A stretch of DNA of 7,974 bases from Prevotellaceae bacterium (GCA_031257655.1 JAIROF010000176.1:1-7974), one strand, 5' to 3'; positions 1-5,340 are shown, numbered from the stretch's first letter. Notes: generated by a model from the letters alone, not told the origin. Numbers and translations are program-made.

Positions 1-8
1 TTTTACGC

Positions 9-110
9 ATGAAGCGGAAAATAGCCGCCGCGCTTGAGGCGTGGAAGAGCAGCGGGCGCACAGCGAAAAAATCGGTTGGGGCAGCGTCATCTCCGGCAAA
101 GCGGTTGTGA
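9..110 (+). pseudogene. Short 33-codon open frame, possible remnant of an ATPase N-terminus
   Basis: This frame starts at ATG 9 and ends at TGA 108-110. Its first residues, MKRKI followed by a helix ending in AWKSS, resemble from memory the extreme N-terminus of Bacteroidota AAA ATPases of the DUF4143 type (MKRKIYxxLxxWK). No Walker A (GxxxxGKT) follows in any of the three forward frames before the next gene, so if the resemblance is real this is only a stub. The likeness covers about 15 residues and could be chance. The first 181 bases otherwise show no convincing gene; a stop at 10-12 in frame 1 or at 35-37 in frame 2 could end a gene lying to the left. Confidence 0.15.
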
Positions 111-154
111 GGCTCAATAAGCAGGAGCTGCATGGTTATCCCAACAAAAAAACC

Positions 155-162
155 TACATTTG
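155..162 (+). promoter_or_regulatory. Candidate Bacteroidota -7 element TACATTTG
   Basis: TACATTTG fits the TAnnTTTG consensus of the Bacteroidota primary sigma factor and lies 19 bases before the chosen ATG at 182. No TTTG or TTG is found at the usual 17-23 base distance upstream, so only half of the promoter is recognisable. It would give a very short leader for the DUF3791-DUF3990 pair. Confidence 0.35.
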
Positions 163-181
163 CACAATTACTACTGCTAAA

Positions 182-433
182 ATGAAGGATATGGATATGA
201 ATACGGCTACGCTGGATAAGCAAACGAGCGATAAAGTGAGCTTTATCAGCTTCATTATACCTGAATTTGCGCTGACCTATAAAATGGACGTGCAGGAGGC
301 TTACCTGTATTTGAAGCGATACGGCGGAATAGCTTACCTCAACCGGCACTGGTGGGCCTTGCATACCGACGCCCCCTACTGGGCTGTGCGCTCAATGTTC
401 AACATCTGCCGCAGCAACGGAGGAGGCCGGTGA
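182..433 (+). CDS. DUF3791-family small protein
   Basis: The product is 83 residues if translation starts at ATG 182; the in-frame ATGs at 191 and 197 are equally possible. The frame stays open upstream to a GTG at 41, but that would add 47 residues with no family resemblance and would place the start before the candidate promoter. The sequence matches my memory of the DUF3791 family in a Bacteroidota variant: FISFIIPEFA, then YLYLKRYGGIAYL, then HWWALHTDAPYWAV and a terminal FNICRSNGG. It has no signal peptide or membrane helix and is probably a small helical cytoplasmic protein. DUF3791 genes are commonly found directly before DUF3990 genes, and here the TGA (431-433) shares its last base with the ATG of the DUF3990 gene, implying translational coupling. 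Its role is not established; partner or antitoxin of the ADP-ribosyltransferase-like neighbour is an inference from gene order. Confidence 0.8.
   Translation: MKDMDMNTATLDKQTSDKVSFISFIIPEFALTYKMDVQEAYLYLKRYGGIAYLNRHWWALHTDAPYWAVRSMFNICRSNGGGR
419..426 (+). promoter_or_regulatory. Strong Shine-Dalgarno sequence fixing the DUF3990 start
   Basis: GGAGGAGG lies six bases before ATG 433, inside the last codons of the DUF3791 gene. Bacteroidota genes generally make little use of Shine-Dalgarno pairing, and the other genes in this window lack such a motif, so it stands out. It supports starting the DUF3990 protein at 433 rather than at the in-frame ATG 352. Confidence 0.6.
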
Positions 434-1119
434 TGAAGGTTTACCATGGCAGCTACGTAGAGGTAAGAGCGATAAATTTGTCGTTGGGGCAGCCAGGCAG
501 AGACTTTGGGCATGGCTTCTACGTTACAAAATTTCGGGAGCAGGCTCAGGTGTGGGCTGACCGCAAGGGCGAAGACAACCACACAAAGGGCGTTGTTTCC
601 GAATTTATTTTTGACGAATACATTTGGGAAGATAGCGAATTGAAGCTGATCCGCTTTGAAACCTACTCGGAAAGCTGGCTTGATTTTGTTGTCCAAAACC
701 GGGCTAACCGCTCGCGGAAGCAGGCGCACGATTTTGACATTGTGGAAGGCCCCATTGCCGACGACGCCGTTACCGTGCGCGTCAATGAGTACATTCGAGG
801 CGATATTTCCAAGCAGGGCTTTTTGGAGGAGCTGAAATTCCGCAGGCCAACGCATCAAATTTGTTTTTGTACCACCGCATCCTTGCAGGCGCTCGAATAC
901 GTTGACTGCCGCGCGGAGTGGAGTATTGAGCGAGTAGGCAATGAGGTCATCAGGCAAATTATGGCGGCTAAAAAGGTGGACGAAATTGAGGCCGCCGACA
1001 TTTTCTACACCTCCCAAACCTTTGCCGCCCTTTCCAGCAGAGCCACCGGTCTCTACCTCAAGCCTTGGCAGGAAATCTACGAAATGCTAAAAAAGGAGTT
1101 GCAGGCAACCGGATTTTAA
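433..1119 (+). CDS. DUF3990-family ADP-ribosyltransferase-like protein with extra C-terminal domain
   Basis: The product is 228 residues from ATG 433. Residues 1-150 match the DUF3990 pattern: YHGS at 4-7, DFGHGFYVT at 24-32 followed by REQAQVWA, SESWLDFVVQNR in the middle, DFDIVEGPIADD, and THQICFCT at 140-147. From family knowledge DUF3990 is related to ADP-ribosyltransferases. H5, Y30 and Q142 could fill the three positions of an H-Y-[E/Q] NAD-binding triad; this assignment is inference. Residues from about 155 to 228 form a separate, probably helical segment containing ADIFYTSQTFAAL, TGLYLKPWQEIYEMLKKEL. Similar short sequences exist, as I recall, as stand-alone small proteins in such loci, so this may be a fused accessory domain. 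The gene overlaps the DUF3791 stop by one base (TGATG). The frame is open upstream to ATG 352, but those 27 residues are the DUF3791 gene read in another frame. A toxin or host-modifying role is possible but not shown. Confidence 0.8.
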   Translation: MKVYHGSYVEVRAINLSLGQPGRDFGHGFYVTKFREQAQVWADRKGEDNHTKGVVSEFIFDEYIWEDSELKLIRFETYSESWLDFVVQNRANRSRKQAHDFDIVEGPIADDAVTVRVNEYIRGDISKQGFLEELKFRRPTHQICFCTTASLQALEYVDCRAEWSIERVGNEVIRQIMAAKKVDEIEAADIFYTSQTFAALSSRATGLYLKPWQEIYEMLKKELQATGF

Positions 1120-1129
1120 GGGGGGTAAA

Positions 1130-1210
1130 ATGGGCGCTGAAAATACATTGTCAAGCCCAAACAAGGATACCGCTGCTGCTGCTGCTGCCGAAATCCCCCG
1201 CTCGGCGTAG
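1130..1210 (+). CDS. Possible 26-residue open frame, perhaps a gene cut short by the repeat
   Basis: ATG 1130 follows the DUF3990 stop by ten bases and is preceded by a purine-rich AAGGGGGG. The frame encodes MGAENTLSSPNKD followed by six alanines (five of them GCT codons in a row) and stops at TAG 1208-1210. That stop lies inside the motif that begins the repeat region, so this could be the start of a third gene of the module truncated by a repeat, or no gene at all. The product matches nothing I know. Confidence 0.15.
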   Translation: MGAENTLSSPNKDTAAAAAAEIPRSA

Positions 1211-1240
1211 CGTCCATGCCATCCATGCCACGCCGAGCGG
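1198..1240 (+). repeat. Perfect 11-bp inverted repeat with a duplicated 9-mer in its loop
   Basis: CCGCTCGGCGT (1198-1208) is exactly complementary to ACGCCGAGCGG (1230-1240). The 21-base loop holds TCCATGCCA, repeated directly at 1213-1221 and 1222-1230, the second copy running one base into the right arm. There is no T-run on either side that would make this a clear terminator, although it does follow the end of the DUF3990 gene. Confidence 0.7.
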
Positions 1241-1258
1241 AGAATGGAGAATTAGGAG

Positions 1259-1425
1259 CTCATGTTACGCAGAAAGAGCGTCTCAACGACGACCGGGCGG
1301 CGAAATGGCGCTGTAGAGACGCACGGCGTGCGCCTCACGACGAAAAGGCGCTGAGGCGCGATGCGCAGCGCGACGCACGGCGTGCGCCTCTACAGCGCTA
1401 TTCGCTTTTGCTGCGTAATAATGAG
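1259..1425. repeat. Composite palindromic, MITE-like repeat element
   Basis: The outer ends are imperfect inverted repeats: CTCATGTTACGCAG (1259-1272) against CTGCGTAATAATGAG (1411-1425). Further in, GCGAAATGGCGCTGTAGAG (1300-1318) pairs with CTCTACAGCGCTATTCGC (1388-1405), including a perfect 11-bp core at 1308-1318/1388-1398. Between these arms a 19-bp sequence, GACGCACGGCGTGCGCCTC, occurs twice in direct orientation (1318-1336 and 1372-1390), each copy centred on the palindrome CGCACGgCGTGCG. The stretch 1281-1299 is present in the left arm only. No transposase is visible. GTAGAGACGC-type palindromes are, from memory, common as dispersed repeats in several phyla; whether this one moves is unknown. 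Confidence 0.7.
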
Positions 1426-1554
1426 AACTTAATTTTCATAGCACCTCAAAAAAAAAATTAGCCATCAATTCCTAATTCCTTTCATATAGCTAAAATACAC
1501 TTTGCTCATTTTTAGCTATTTGCCATTTTGCATTTAGCTTTGCTTAATGGGGGG

Positions 1555-1589
1555 CTAATTCCTAATTCCTAATTCTTAATTCCTAATTA
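1555..1589. repeat. Heptamer tandem repeat, CTAATTC x5
   Basis: Five units of seven bases follow each other: CTAATTC three times, then TTAATTC and CTAATTA. Two further units occur at 1466-1479, and the reverse-complement form GAATTAG appears at 1249-1255 and 6183-6195. The array lies directly before the candidate promoter of the lipoprotein gene. Confidence 0.8.
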
Positions 1590-1602
1590 AAACAATAATT
1601 GC

Positions 1603-1610
1603 TACCTTTA
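1603..1610 (+). promoter_or_regulatory. Weak -7-like element before the lipoprotein gene
   Basis: TACCTTTA matches seven of the eight positions of TAnnTTTG counting the two free ones, with A for the last G. No TTTG lies at the right distance upstream, where the heptamer repeat ends. It would give a leader of about 30 bases. Low certainty. Confidence 0.25.
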
Positions 1611-1645
1611 CCGCTCACAAATAAAATCGTGGTCATATTTTCGCT

Positions 1646-2803
1646 ATGAGCTACCTTAAAAAAATAACAGCCATTTTCTTTGCCGCCGCGCTTTTGGGCG
1701 CCTGCACGCGGCATTCGGCAAGGATAGAAGGGCATATTGCCGGCGGCAAAGGCGCGCAGGTGCTGCTGAAAAAGACGCGGGCGGGAAAGCCTGTCGTGGT
1801 CGATTCCGCGCGCTTGGGCGCGTCGGAAAAGTTTGCTTTTAGAACCGGCAAGCTCGATCCGGCCAGCTTCTACCAGCTCACCGTCGATACGCTGGGAAGC
1901 CTCACGCTGCTGGTGCATCCGGGCGACCGCATTGCGCTGCGGGCGCAGGCGCCCAACGTGGTGGCGTCGTGCCGCGCGAGCGGGTCGGAGGACATGGCGC
2001 TGATGCTACAGCTCCAGCAAAGCCTCGCGCAGAGCAACGCCGCGCTCGATTCGCTGCTGCGCGCGGCAGCCGGCAGCTCCCCGCAGCAGATGGCAGCGGT
2101 GCGCAGGGAGGCGGCGCAGATTTTCCTGCGGCAAAAGCGGCGCAACACCACCTTCATCGTAACCCACCCCGCCTCTCCGGCGAGCATCACCGCCTTTTAC
2201 CAGAAGCTGGGGCAGGAGCTGCCGCTGTTTGGCGCCCCAGACGACCGCTTTCTGCTCCGCATGTTGACCGATTCCCTCCGCCTGCGCTACCCCAAGTCGA
2301 GCTACGTGAACGCGCTGCTCATCACGCTCGACGAGCTGGAGGCCGCCGCGCGCCAAAACGCCCTGCAGGAGCTCATGGCGCAGGCCACCGAGGTAGACAA
2401 GCCGGAGGTAAGCCTGCCCGACGCGCAGGGAAAAACCCACCTCCTCTCGGCGCTCAAGGGGAAGGTGGTGCTGCTGGACTTCTGGATTTCCTCCAACCCC
2501 CTTTGCCTGATGGACAACCGCGAGCTGCTCCCCCTCTACAGGGAGTACCGCAAAAAAGGCTTTGAGGTGTTTCAGGTGTCGCTGGACGACGACCTGGCGC
2601 AGTGGAAAAGCGCCGTGCAGGAGCACGCGCTGCCCTGGATAAGCGTGAGCTGCCCCGCCGCACAGGGATGCCCCGCCGCGAGAGACTACCGCGTAGAAAA
2701 CATCCCGGCCAACTTCCTCATCGACCGGCAGGGAAAAATCGCAGGCCGGGACTTGTTTGGCGATGAGCTGGCAAAGAAGGTAAAGGAGCTGACGGGACGC
2801 TGA
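1646..2803 (+). CDS. DUF4369/thioredoxin-like lipoprotein (TlpA/ResA type), lacking the first active-site cysteine
   Basis: The 385-residue product begins with a lipoprotein signal peptide: basic residues K5-K6, a hydrophobic stretch, and a lipobox LLGAC with C20 as the lipidated residue. Residues about 25-115 resemble DUF4369, a beta-rich domain often placed before thioredoxin folds in Bacteroidota. A helical linker with long charged stretches follows (about 125-250), then a thioredoxin/AhpC-TSA-like domain (about 255-385) with VVLLDFW, the cis-proline region NIPANFLID and a terminal GDELAKKVKEL. Normal members have FWAxWCGPC; here it reads FWISSNPLC, so the nucleophilic cysteine position is N284 and only C287 remains. 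Two more cysteines, C336 and C342, sit in a duplicated CPAA motif. A standard dithiol-disulfide role is therefore doubtful. It probably acts at the cell envelope. TatD follows after 11 bases, suggesting co-transcription. Confidence 0.85.
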   Translation: MSYLKKITAIFFAAALLGACTRHSARIEGHIAGGKGAQVLLKKTRAGKPVVVDSARLGASEKFAFRTGKLDPASFYQLTVDTLGSLTLLVHPGDRIALRAQAPNVVASCRASGSEDMALMLQLQQSLAQSNAALDSLLRAAAGSSPQQMAAVRREAAQIFLRQKRRNTTFIVTHPASPASITAFYQKLGQELPLFGAPDDRFLLRMLTDSLRLRYPKSSYVNALLITLDELEAAARQNALQELMAQATEVDKPEVSLPDAQGKTHLLSALKGKVVLLDFWISSNPLCLMDNRELLPLYREYRKKGFEVFQVSLDDDLAQWKSAVQEHALPWISVSCPAAQGCPAARDYRVENIPANFLIDRQGKIAGRDLFGDELAKKVKELTGR

Positions 2804-2814
2804 GCATTGCTGCC

Positions 2815-2847
2815 TTGATAGATTACACACTTTTGATAGATACACAC
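2815..2847. repeat. Tandem duplication of the TatD gene start
   Basis: TTGATAGATTACACAC (2815-2830) is repeated as TTGATAGATACACAC (2833-2847), one base shorter. Each copy offers a TTG start, and because the copies are 18 bases apart both starts are in the TatD frame. Confidence 0.75.
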
Positions 2848-3654
2848 TGCCATATTTTTGACAAGGCGTTCGACGCCGACCGCAGCGACGCCGTAGCGCG
2901 GGCGCAGGCTGCGGGCGTTACCATGATGCTCATGCCCAACGTTGATAGCGGCACGTACAACGACATGATGCGCGCGGCGAGCGCCTTTCCGCAGCTGTGC
3001 CTGCCGATGGCGGGCGTGCACCCCACCTCTATAACGCCCGAAAACATGGAGCGCGAGCTGAGCTTCGTGCGCAGCGCGCTGGAGAACACCCCCCCCAAAA
3101 CCTTTGTCGCCGTTGGCGAAATAGGCGTGGACTGCTACTGGAGCAGGGGTTGCGTGAGGCAGCAGCAGCATGCCTTTGAGCGGCAGCTGCGCATGGCCGA
3201 GCAGCACGGGCTTCCGGTGGTAATTCACGCCCGCGATTCGTTTAACGAAATTCTGGAGGTGCTGCGCAGCGCCAAGCCCAACGTAAAGGGCGTATTCCAC
3301 GCCTTCTCCGGCGACGCGGAGCGCTACCGCGACGTAAAAAAGTTGGGCGACTACAAGCTGGGCGTTGGGGGCATGGTAACGTTCAAAAACGCCGCGCTGC
3401 CCGACGTCGTACGCCAGGCCCCGCTGAGCGACCTGCTGCTCGAAACCGACGCGCCCTACCTCACCCCGGCGCCATTTCGCGGAAAGCGCAACGAAAGTGC
3501 CCACCTCGCGCTGATTGCGCAGAAAATTGCCGACATAAAGGGGCTGACCCTAAAAGAAGTCGCCGACGCCACCACCGCCAACGCAATCCAGCTGTTCGGC
3601 GTAAGCCCTCCGTGCTCCGCTGTGAAGCCTCCGCGCACCTCTGTGCAATGCTAG
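2815..3654 (+). CDS. tatD: TatD-family metal-dependent hydrolase/DNase
   Basis: The product is 279 residues counted from TTG 2815. All expected metal-site residues of the TatD amidohydrolase-type barrel are visible: DTHCH (H11 and H13), E102 in VGEIGVD, H138 in VVIHARDS, H162 in VFHAFSGD and D212 in LLETDAPYLTP. Known members are metal-dependent 3'-5' nucleases linked to DNA repair and degradation, though bacterial paralogues differ in role. There is no ATG near the conserved start; TTG 2815 or TTG 2833 must be used. The latter gives the more usual start, LIDTHCH, and the stretch between them is a duplication of the first codons. After the family's usual end (QLFG) there are about 17 extra residues rich in proline and cysteine. 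The gene begins 11 bases after the lipoprotein stop (29 if TTG 2833 is used). Confidence 0.9.
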   Translation: MIDYTLLIDTHCHIFDKAFDADRSDAVARAQAAGVTMMLMPNVDSGTYNDMMRAASAFPQLCLPMAGVHPTSITPENMERELSFVRSALENTPPKTFVAVGEIGVDCYWSRGCVRQQQHAFERQLRMAEQHGLPVVIHARDSFNEILEVLRSAKPNVKGVFHAFSGDAERYRDVKKLGDYKLGVGGMVTFKNAALPDVVRQAPLSDLLLETDAPYLTPAPFRGKRNESAHLALIAQKIADIKGLTLKEVADATTANAIQLFGVSPPCSAVKPPRTSVQC

Positions 3655-3691
3655 CGCAGAGAGAAATGCAGCGGCTTCGCAGGTATGATTT

Positions 3692-3731
3692 GCGCAGATT
3701 TTTGCCCTTTCTTCATCTGCGCGCTATTTTT
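3692..3731 (+). terminator. Possible terminator after TatD
   Basis: GCGCAGAT (3692-3699) pairs with ATCTGCGC (3715-3722) around a 15-base loop, and a run of five T follows at 3727-3731. Position after the lipoprotein-TatD unit and before the purA promoter fits a terminator. The loop is long and the T-run starts four bases after the stem, so strength is uncertain. Confidence 0.4.
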
Positions 3732-3796
3732 ACGCAAGCTATGCCGAGCGCAGTATAATGTACGGTAGACAATTCTGCTTTGGAGAAGGGCTGAGT

Positions 3797-3859
3797 GCGC
3801 GCTTCGCGCCATTTTGCGTTCTGCATTTTGCGTTCTGCATTTTGTATTCTGCGTTCTGC
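3797..3859. repeat. Small GC hairpin followed by heptamer tandem repeat (ATTTTGC/GTTCTGC)
   Basis: GCGCG-ctt-CGCGC (3797-3809) forms a short hairpin. From 3811 seven units of seven bases follow to 3859: ATTTTGC and GTTCTGC alternate twice, then ATTTTGT, ATTCTGC and GTTCTGC. Read as 14-mers the first two copies are identical. The whole gap 3655-3996 holds no gene; apart from this array it has the possible terminator and the purA promoter element. Confidence 0.8.
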
Positions 3860-3873
3860 ATTGATATTTTTTG

Positions 3874-3881
3874 TACTTTTG
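3874..3881 (+). promoter_or_regulatory. Bacteroidota -7 element TACTTTTG before purA
   Basis: TACTTTTG fits TAnnTTTG exactly and is identical to the element before the helicase-like gene (6347-6354). The place where a -33 TTTG would be expected falls in the end of the heptamer array and carries GTTC instead, so the upstream half is poor. Transcription from here would give a leader of about 110 bases to ATG 3997. Confidence 0.5.
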
Positions 3882-3996
3882 GGCGTTTTGGCGCAAAAGC
3901 CCAAAAAGCAAATTCCGTGCGGCCAACAACATCCGTACCGTATTTAACCGGCTTCCCCGCTCCTTTGGCGCGTGGAGAAGCGCATAATCCTAACAA

Positions 3997-5262
3997 ATGA
4001 AAGTAGATGTCATCATCGGCCTGCAGTGGGGCGACGAGGGGAAGGGGAAAATCGTAGATGTGCTCACGCCGAAGTACAAGGTGGTAGCCCGTTTTCAGGG
4101 CGGCCCCAACGCCGGCCATACGCTGGAGTTCGACGGGAAAAAATTTGTGCTCCACACCGTTCCCTCCGGCATTTTTCGCGAAAATTCGGTCAACATCATC
4201 GGCAACGGCGTGGTGGTAGACCCCGTTATCCTGATGGATGAAATCCGGAAGATCAACGCTGCGGGCGTGCCCACCGGAGGAAAAATTCTGCTCTCCAAAA
4301 AGGCACACCTCATCCTCCCCACCCACCGCCTGCTCGACGCGGCGCAGGAAGCCGCCAAGGGCGGCGCAAAAATCGGCTCCACGCTCAAGGGAATAGGCCC
4401 TGCGTACACCGACAAGGTGAGCCGCAGCGGGCTGCGCGCAGGCGACGTGCTGCACCCCGACTTTGGCAAAAAGTACGCCGCGCTCAAGCAAAAGCACCTG
4501 GCCCTCCTCGCGCAGCTCGGCTACCCGTGCAGCGGCGTGGACGAGCAGGAAAAAGAGTGGCTCCGGAGCGTTGAGCACCTGCGCACCGAATTTGCCATCA
4601 TCGACAGCGAATACGAGGTAAACGAGCTCCTCAAGCAGGGCGACATTCTCGCCGAAGGCGCGCAGGGCTCCATGCTCGACGTTGACTTTGGCTCGTACCC
4701 CTTTGTAACCTCCTCCAGCACCGTGTGCGCCGGCGCCTGCACCGGCCTTGGCGTTGCGCCGGGCAAAATCGGCGAGGTGATAGGCATTTTTAAGGCCTAC
4801 TGCACGCGCGTTGGCAGCGGACCCTTCCCCACAGAGCTCCACGACGATGTGGGCGAGCAAATGCGCCGGCAGGGCAGCGAATTTGGCGCCACCACCGGGC
4901 GCGCGCGCCGCTGCGGCTGGCTCGACCTCGTGGCGCTCAGGTACTCCATAATGGTCAGCGGAGCCACACAGCTCTTCATGATGAAAGCGGACGTAATGGA
5001 CAACTTCGATACCGTAAAGGTAGCCGTGGCCTACTCCCTCAACGGCGGCGTCACCGACCGCTACCCCTACGAAGTAGACGCCCCGGTGGAGCCGATATAC
5101 AGGGAATTTCGGGGGTGGAAAAAGCCCATATCGAGCTGCCGAACCCAGCAAGACCTCCCGCAGGAGCTCCTCGACTACGTAACCTTCATTGAGCAGCAGA
5201 CCGGCGTGCCCGTGAAGTTCATTTCCGTAGGCCCCGACCGGAGCGAAACCGTGCTGCGATAA
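3997..5262 (+). CDS. purA: Adenylosuccinate synthase
   Basis: The 421-residue product condenses IMP with aspartate using GTP, giving adenylosuccinate, the first step from IMP to AMP, in the cytoplasm. The length is close to the normal bacterial enzyme of about 430 residues. The N-terminus carries the GTP-binding signature QWGDEGKGK (residues 10-18) with the catalytic D13, followed by GGPNAGHT with the catalytic H41, matching the Escherichia coli numbering. Other family segments are GSTLKGIGPAY, LAEGAQGSMLDVDFGSYPFVTSS, VGSGPFPTE, GATTGRARRCGWLD and the terminal GPDRSETV. ATG 3997 gives the standard N-terminus. There is no neighbouring purine gene; purB is not in view. The stop codon lies at the edge of a 15-bp tandem repeat. 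Identification is secure. Confidence 0.98.
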   Translation: MKVDVIIGLQWGDEGKGKIVDVLTPKYKVVARFQGGPNAGHTLEFDGKKFVLHTVPSGIFRENSVNIIGNGVVVDPVILMDEIRKINAAGVPTGGKILLSKKAHLILPTHRLLDAAQEAAKGGAKIGSTLKGIGPAYTDKVSRSGLRAGDVLHPDFGKKYAALKQKHLALLAQLGYPCSGVDEQEKEWLRSVEHLRTEFAIIDSEYEVNELLKQGDILAEGAQGSMLDVDFGSYPFVTSSSTVCAGACTGLGVAPGKIGEVIGIFKAYCTRVGSGPFPTELHDDVGEQMRRQGSEFGATTGRARRCGWLDLVALRYSIMVSGATQLFMMKADVMDNFDTVKVAVAYSLNGGVTDRYPYEVDAPVEPIYREFRGWKKPISSCRTQQDLPQELLDYVTFIEQQTGVPVKFISVGPDRSETVLR

Positions 5263-5306
5263 GCAACCCGAAAATAAGCAACCCGAAAATGCGCAAGCTG
5301 AAAAAT
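5261..5306. repeat. 15-bp tandem repeat at the end of purA
   Basis: AAGCAACCCGAAAAT occurs twice without change (5261-5275 and 5276-5290). A degenerate third unit, GCGCAAGCTGAAAAAT, follows at 5291-5306. The first unit contains the last two bases of the purA stop codon, and the duplication creates a second TAA at 5275-5277. No promoter consensus is seen in the 78 bases between purA and kduI, so read-through from purA is possible. Confidence 0.75.
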
Positions 5307-5340
5307 TCAAAAATAGCAACCCCTAAAAAATTTACCAACA

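Larger units (their letters stand above)
1196..1462. repeat. Repeat region sharing both end motifs with 6200-6308
   Basis: It begins with CCCCGCTCGGCGTAGC (1196-1211) and ends with AGCACCTC, a run of ten A, and TTAGC (1440-1462). The same two motifs, with one mismatch and one indel, bound a shorter hairpin region at 6200-6308. Here the interior is longer and contains the 1198-1240 hairpin and the composite element at 1259-1425. No open frame in the interior has recognisable protein content. It looks like a modular non-coding repeat with an interchangeable interior; this is inference from two copies. Confidence 0.5.

Noticed and set aside
352..432. Start of the DUF3990 protein at ATG 352 (255 residues)
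   Set aside because: The added 27 residues are the DUF3791 coding sequence in another frame and show no family resemblance; the GGAGGAGG before ATG 433 fits the shorter form.
1198..1240. Rho-independent terminator for the DUF3990 gene
   Set aside because: The stem is strong but is followed by AGAATGGAG rather than a T-run, and the loop is 21 bases; it fits better as part of the repeat.
1216..1461. Small arginine-rich open frames through the palindromic repeat
   Set aside because: Their composition follows the GC-rich repeat sequence; there is no ribosome site, motif or conserved start.
1555..1589. CRISPR array
   Set aside because: The units are 7 bp and directly adjacent without spacers; this is a simple tandem repeat. 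The same applies to 3811-3859.
2006..3504. Long minus-strand open frames (279 and 272 codons) opposite the lipoprotein and TatD genes
   Set aside because: Both are antisense shadows of genes with clear family motifs and intact catalytic residues; neither has a recognisable domain or its own promoter.
3739..5319. A 526-codon open frame on the minus strand opposite purA
   Set aside because: It lies antisense to a complete, conserved purA. Its product is compositionally odd (rich in V, G, H, A) with no motifs, as expected from a GC-rich gene read backwards.
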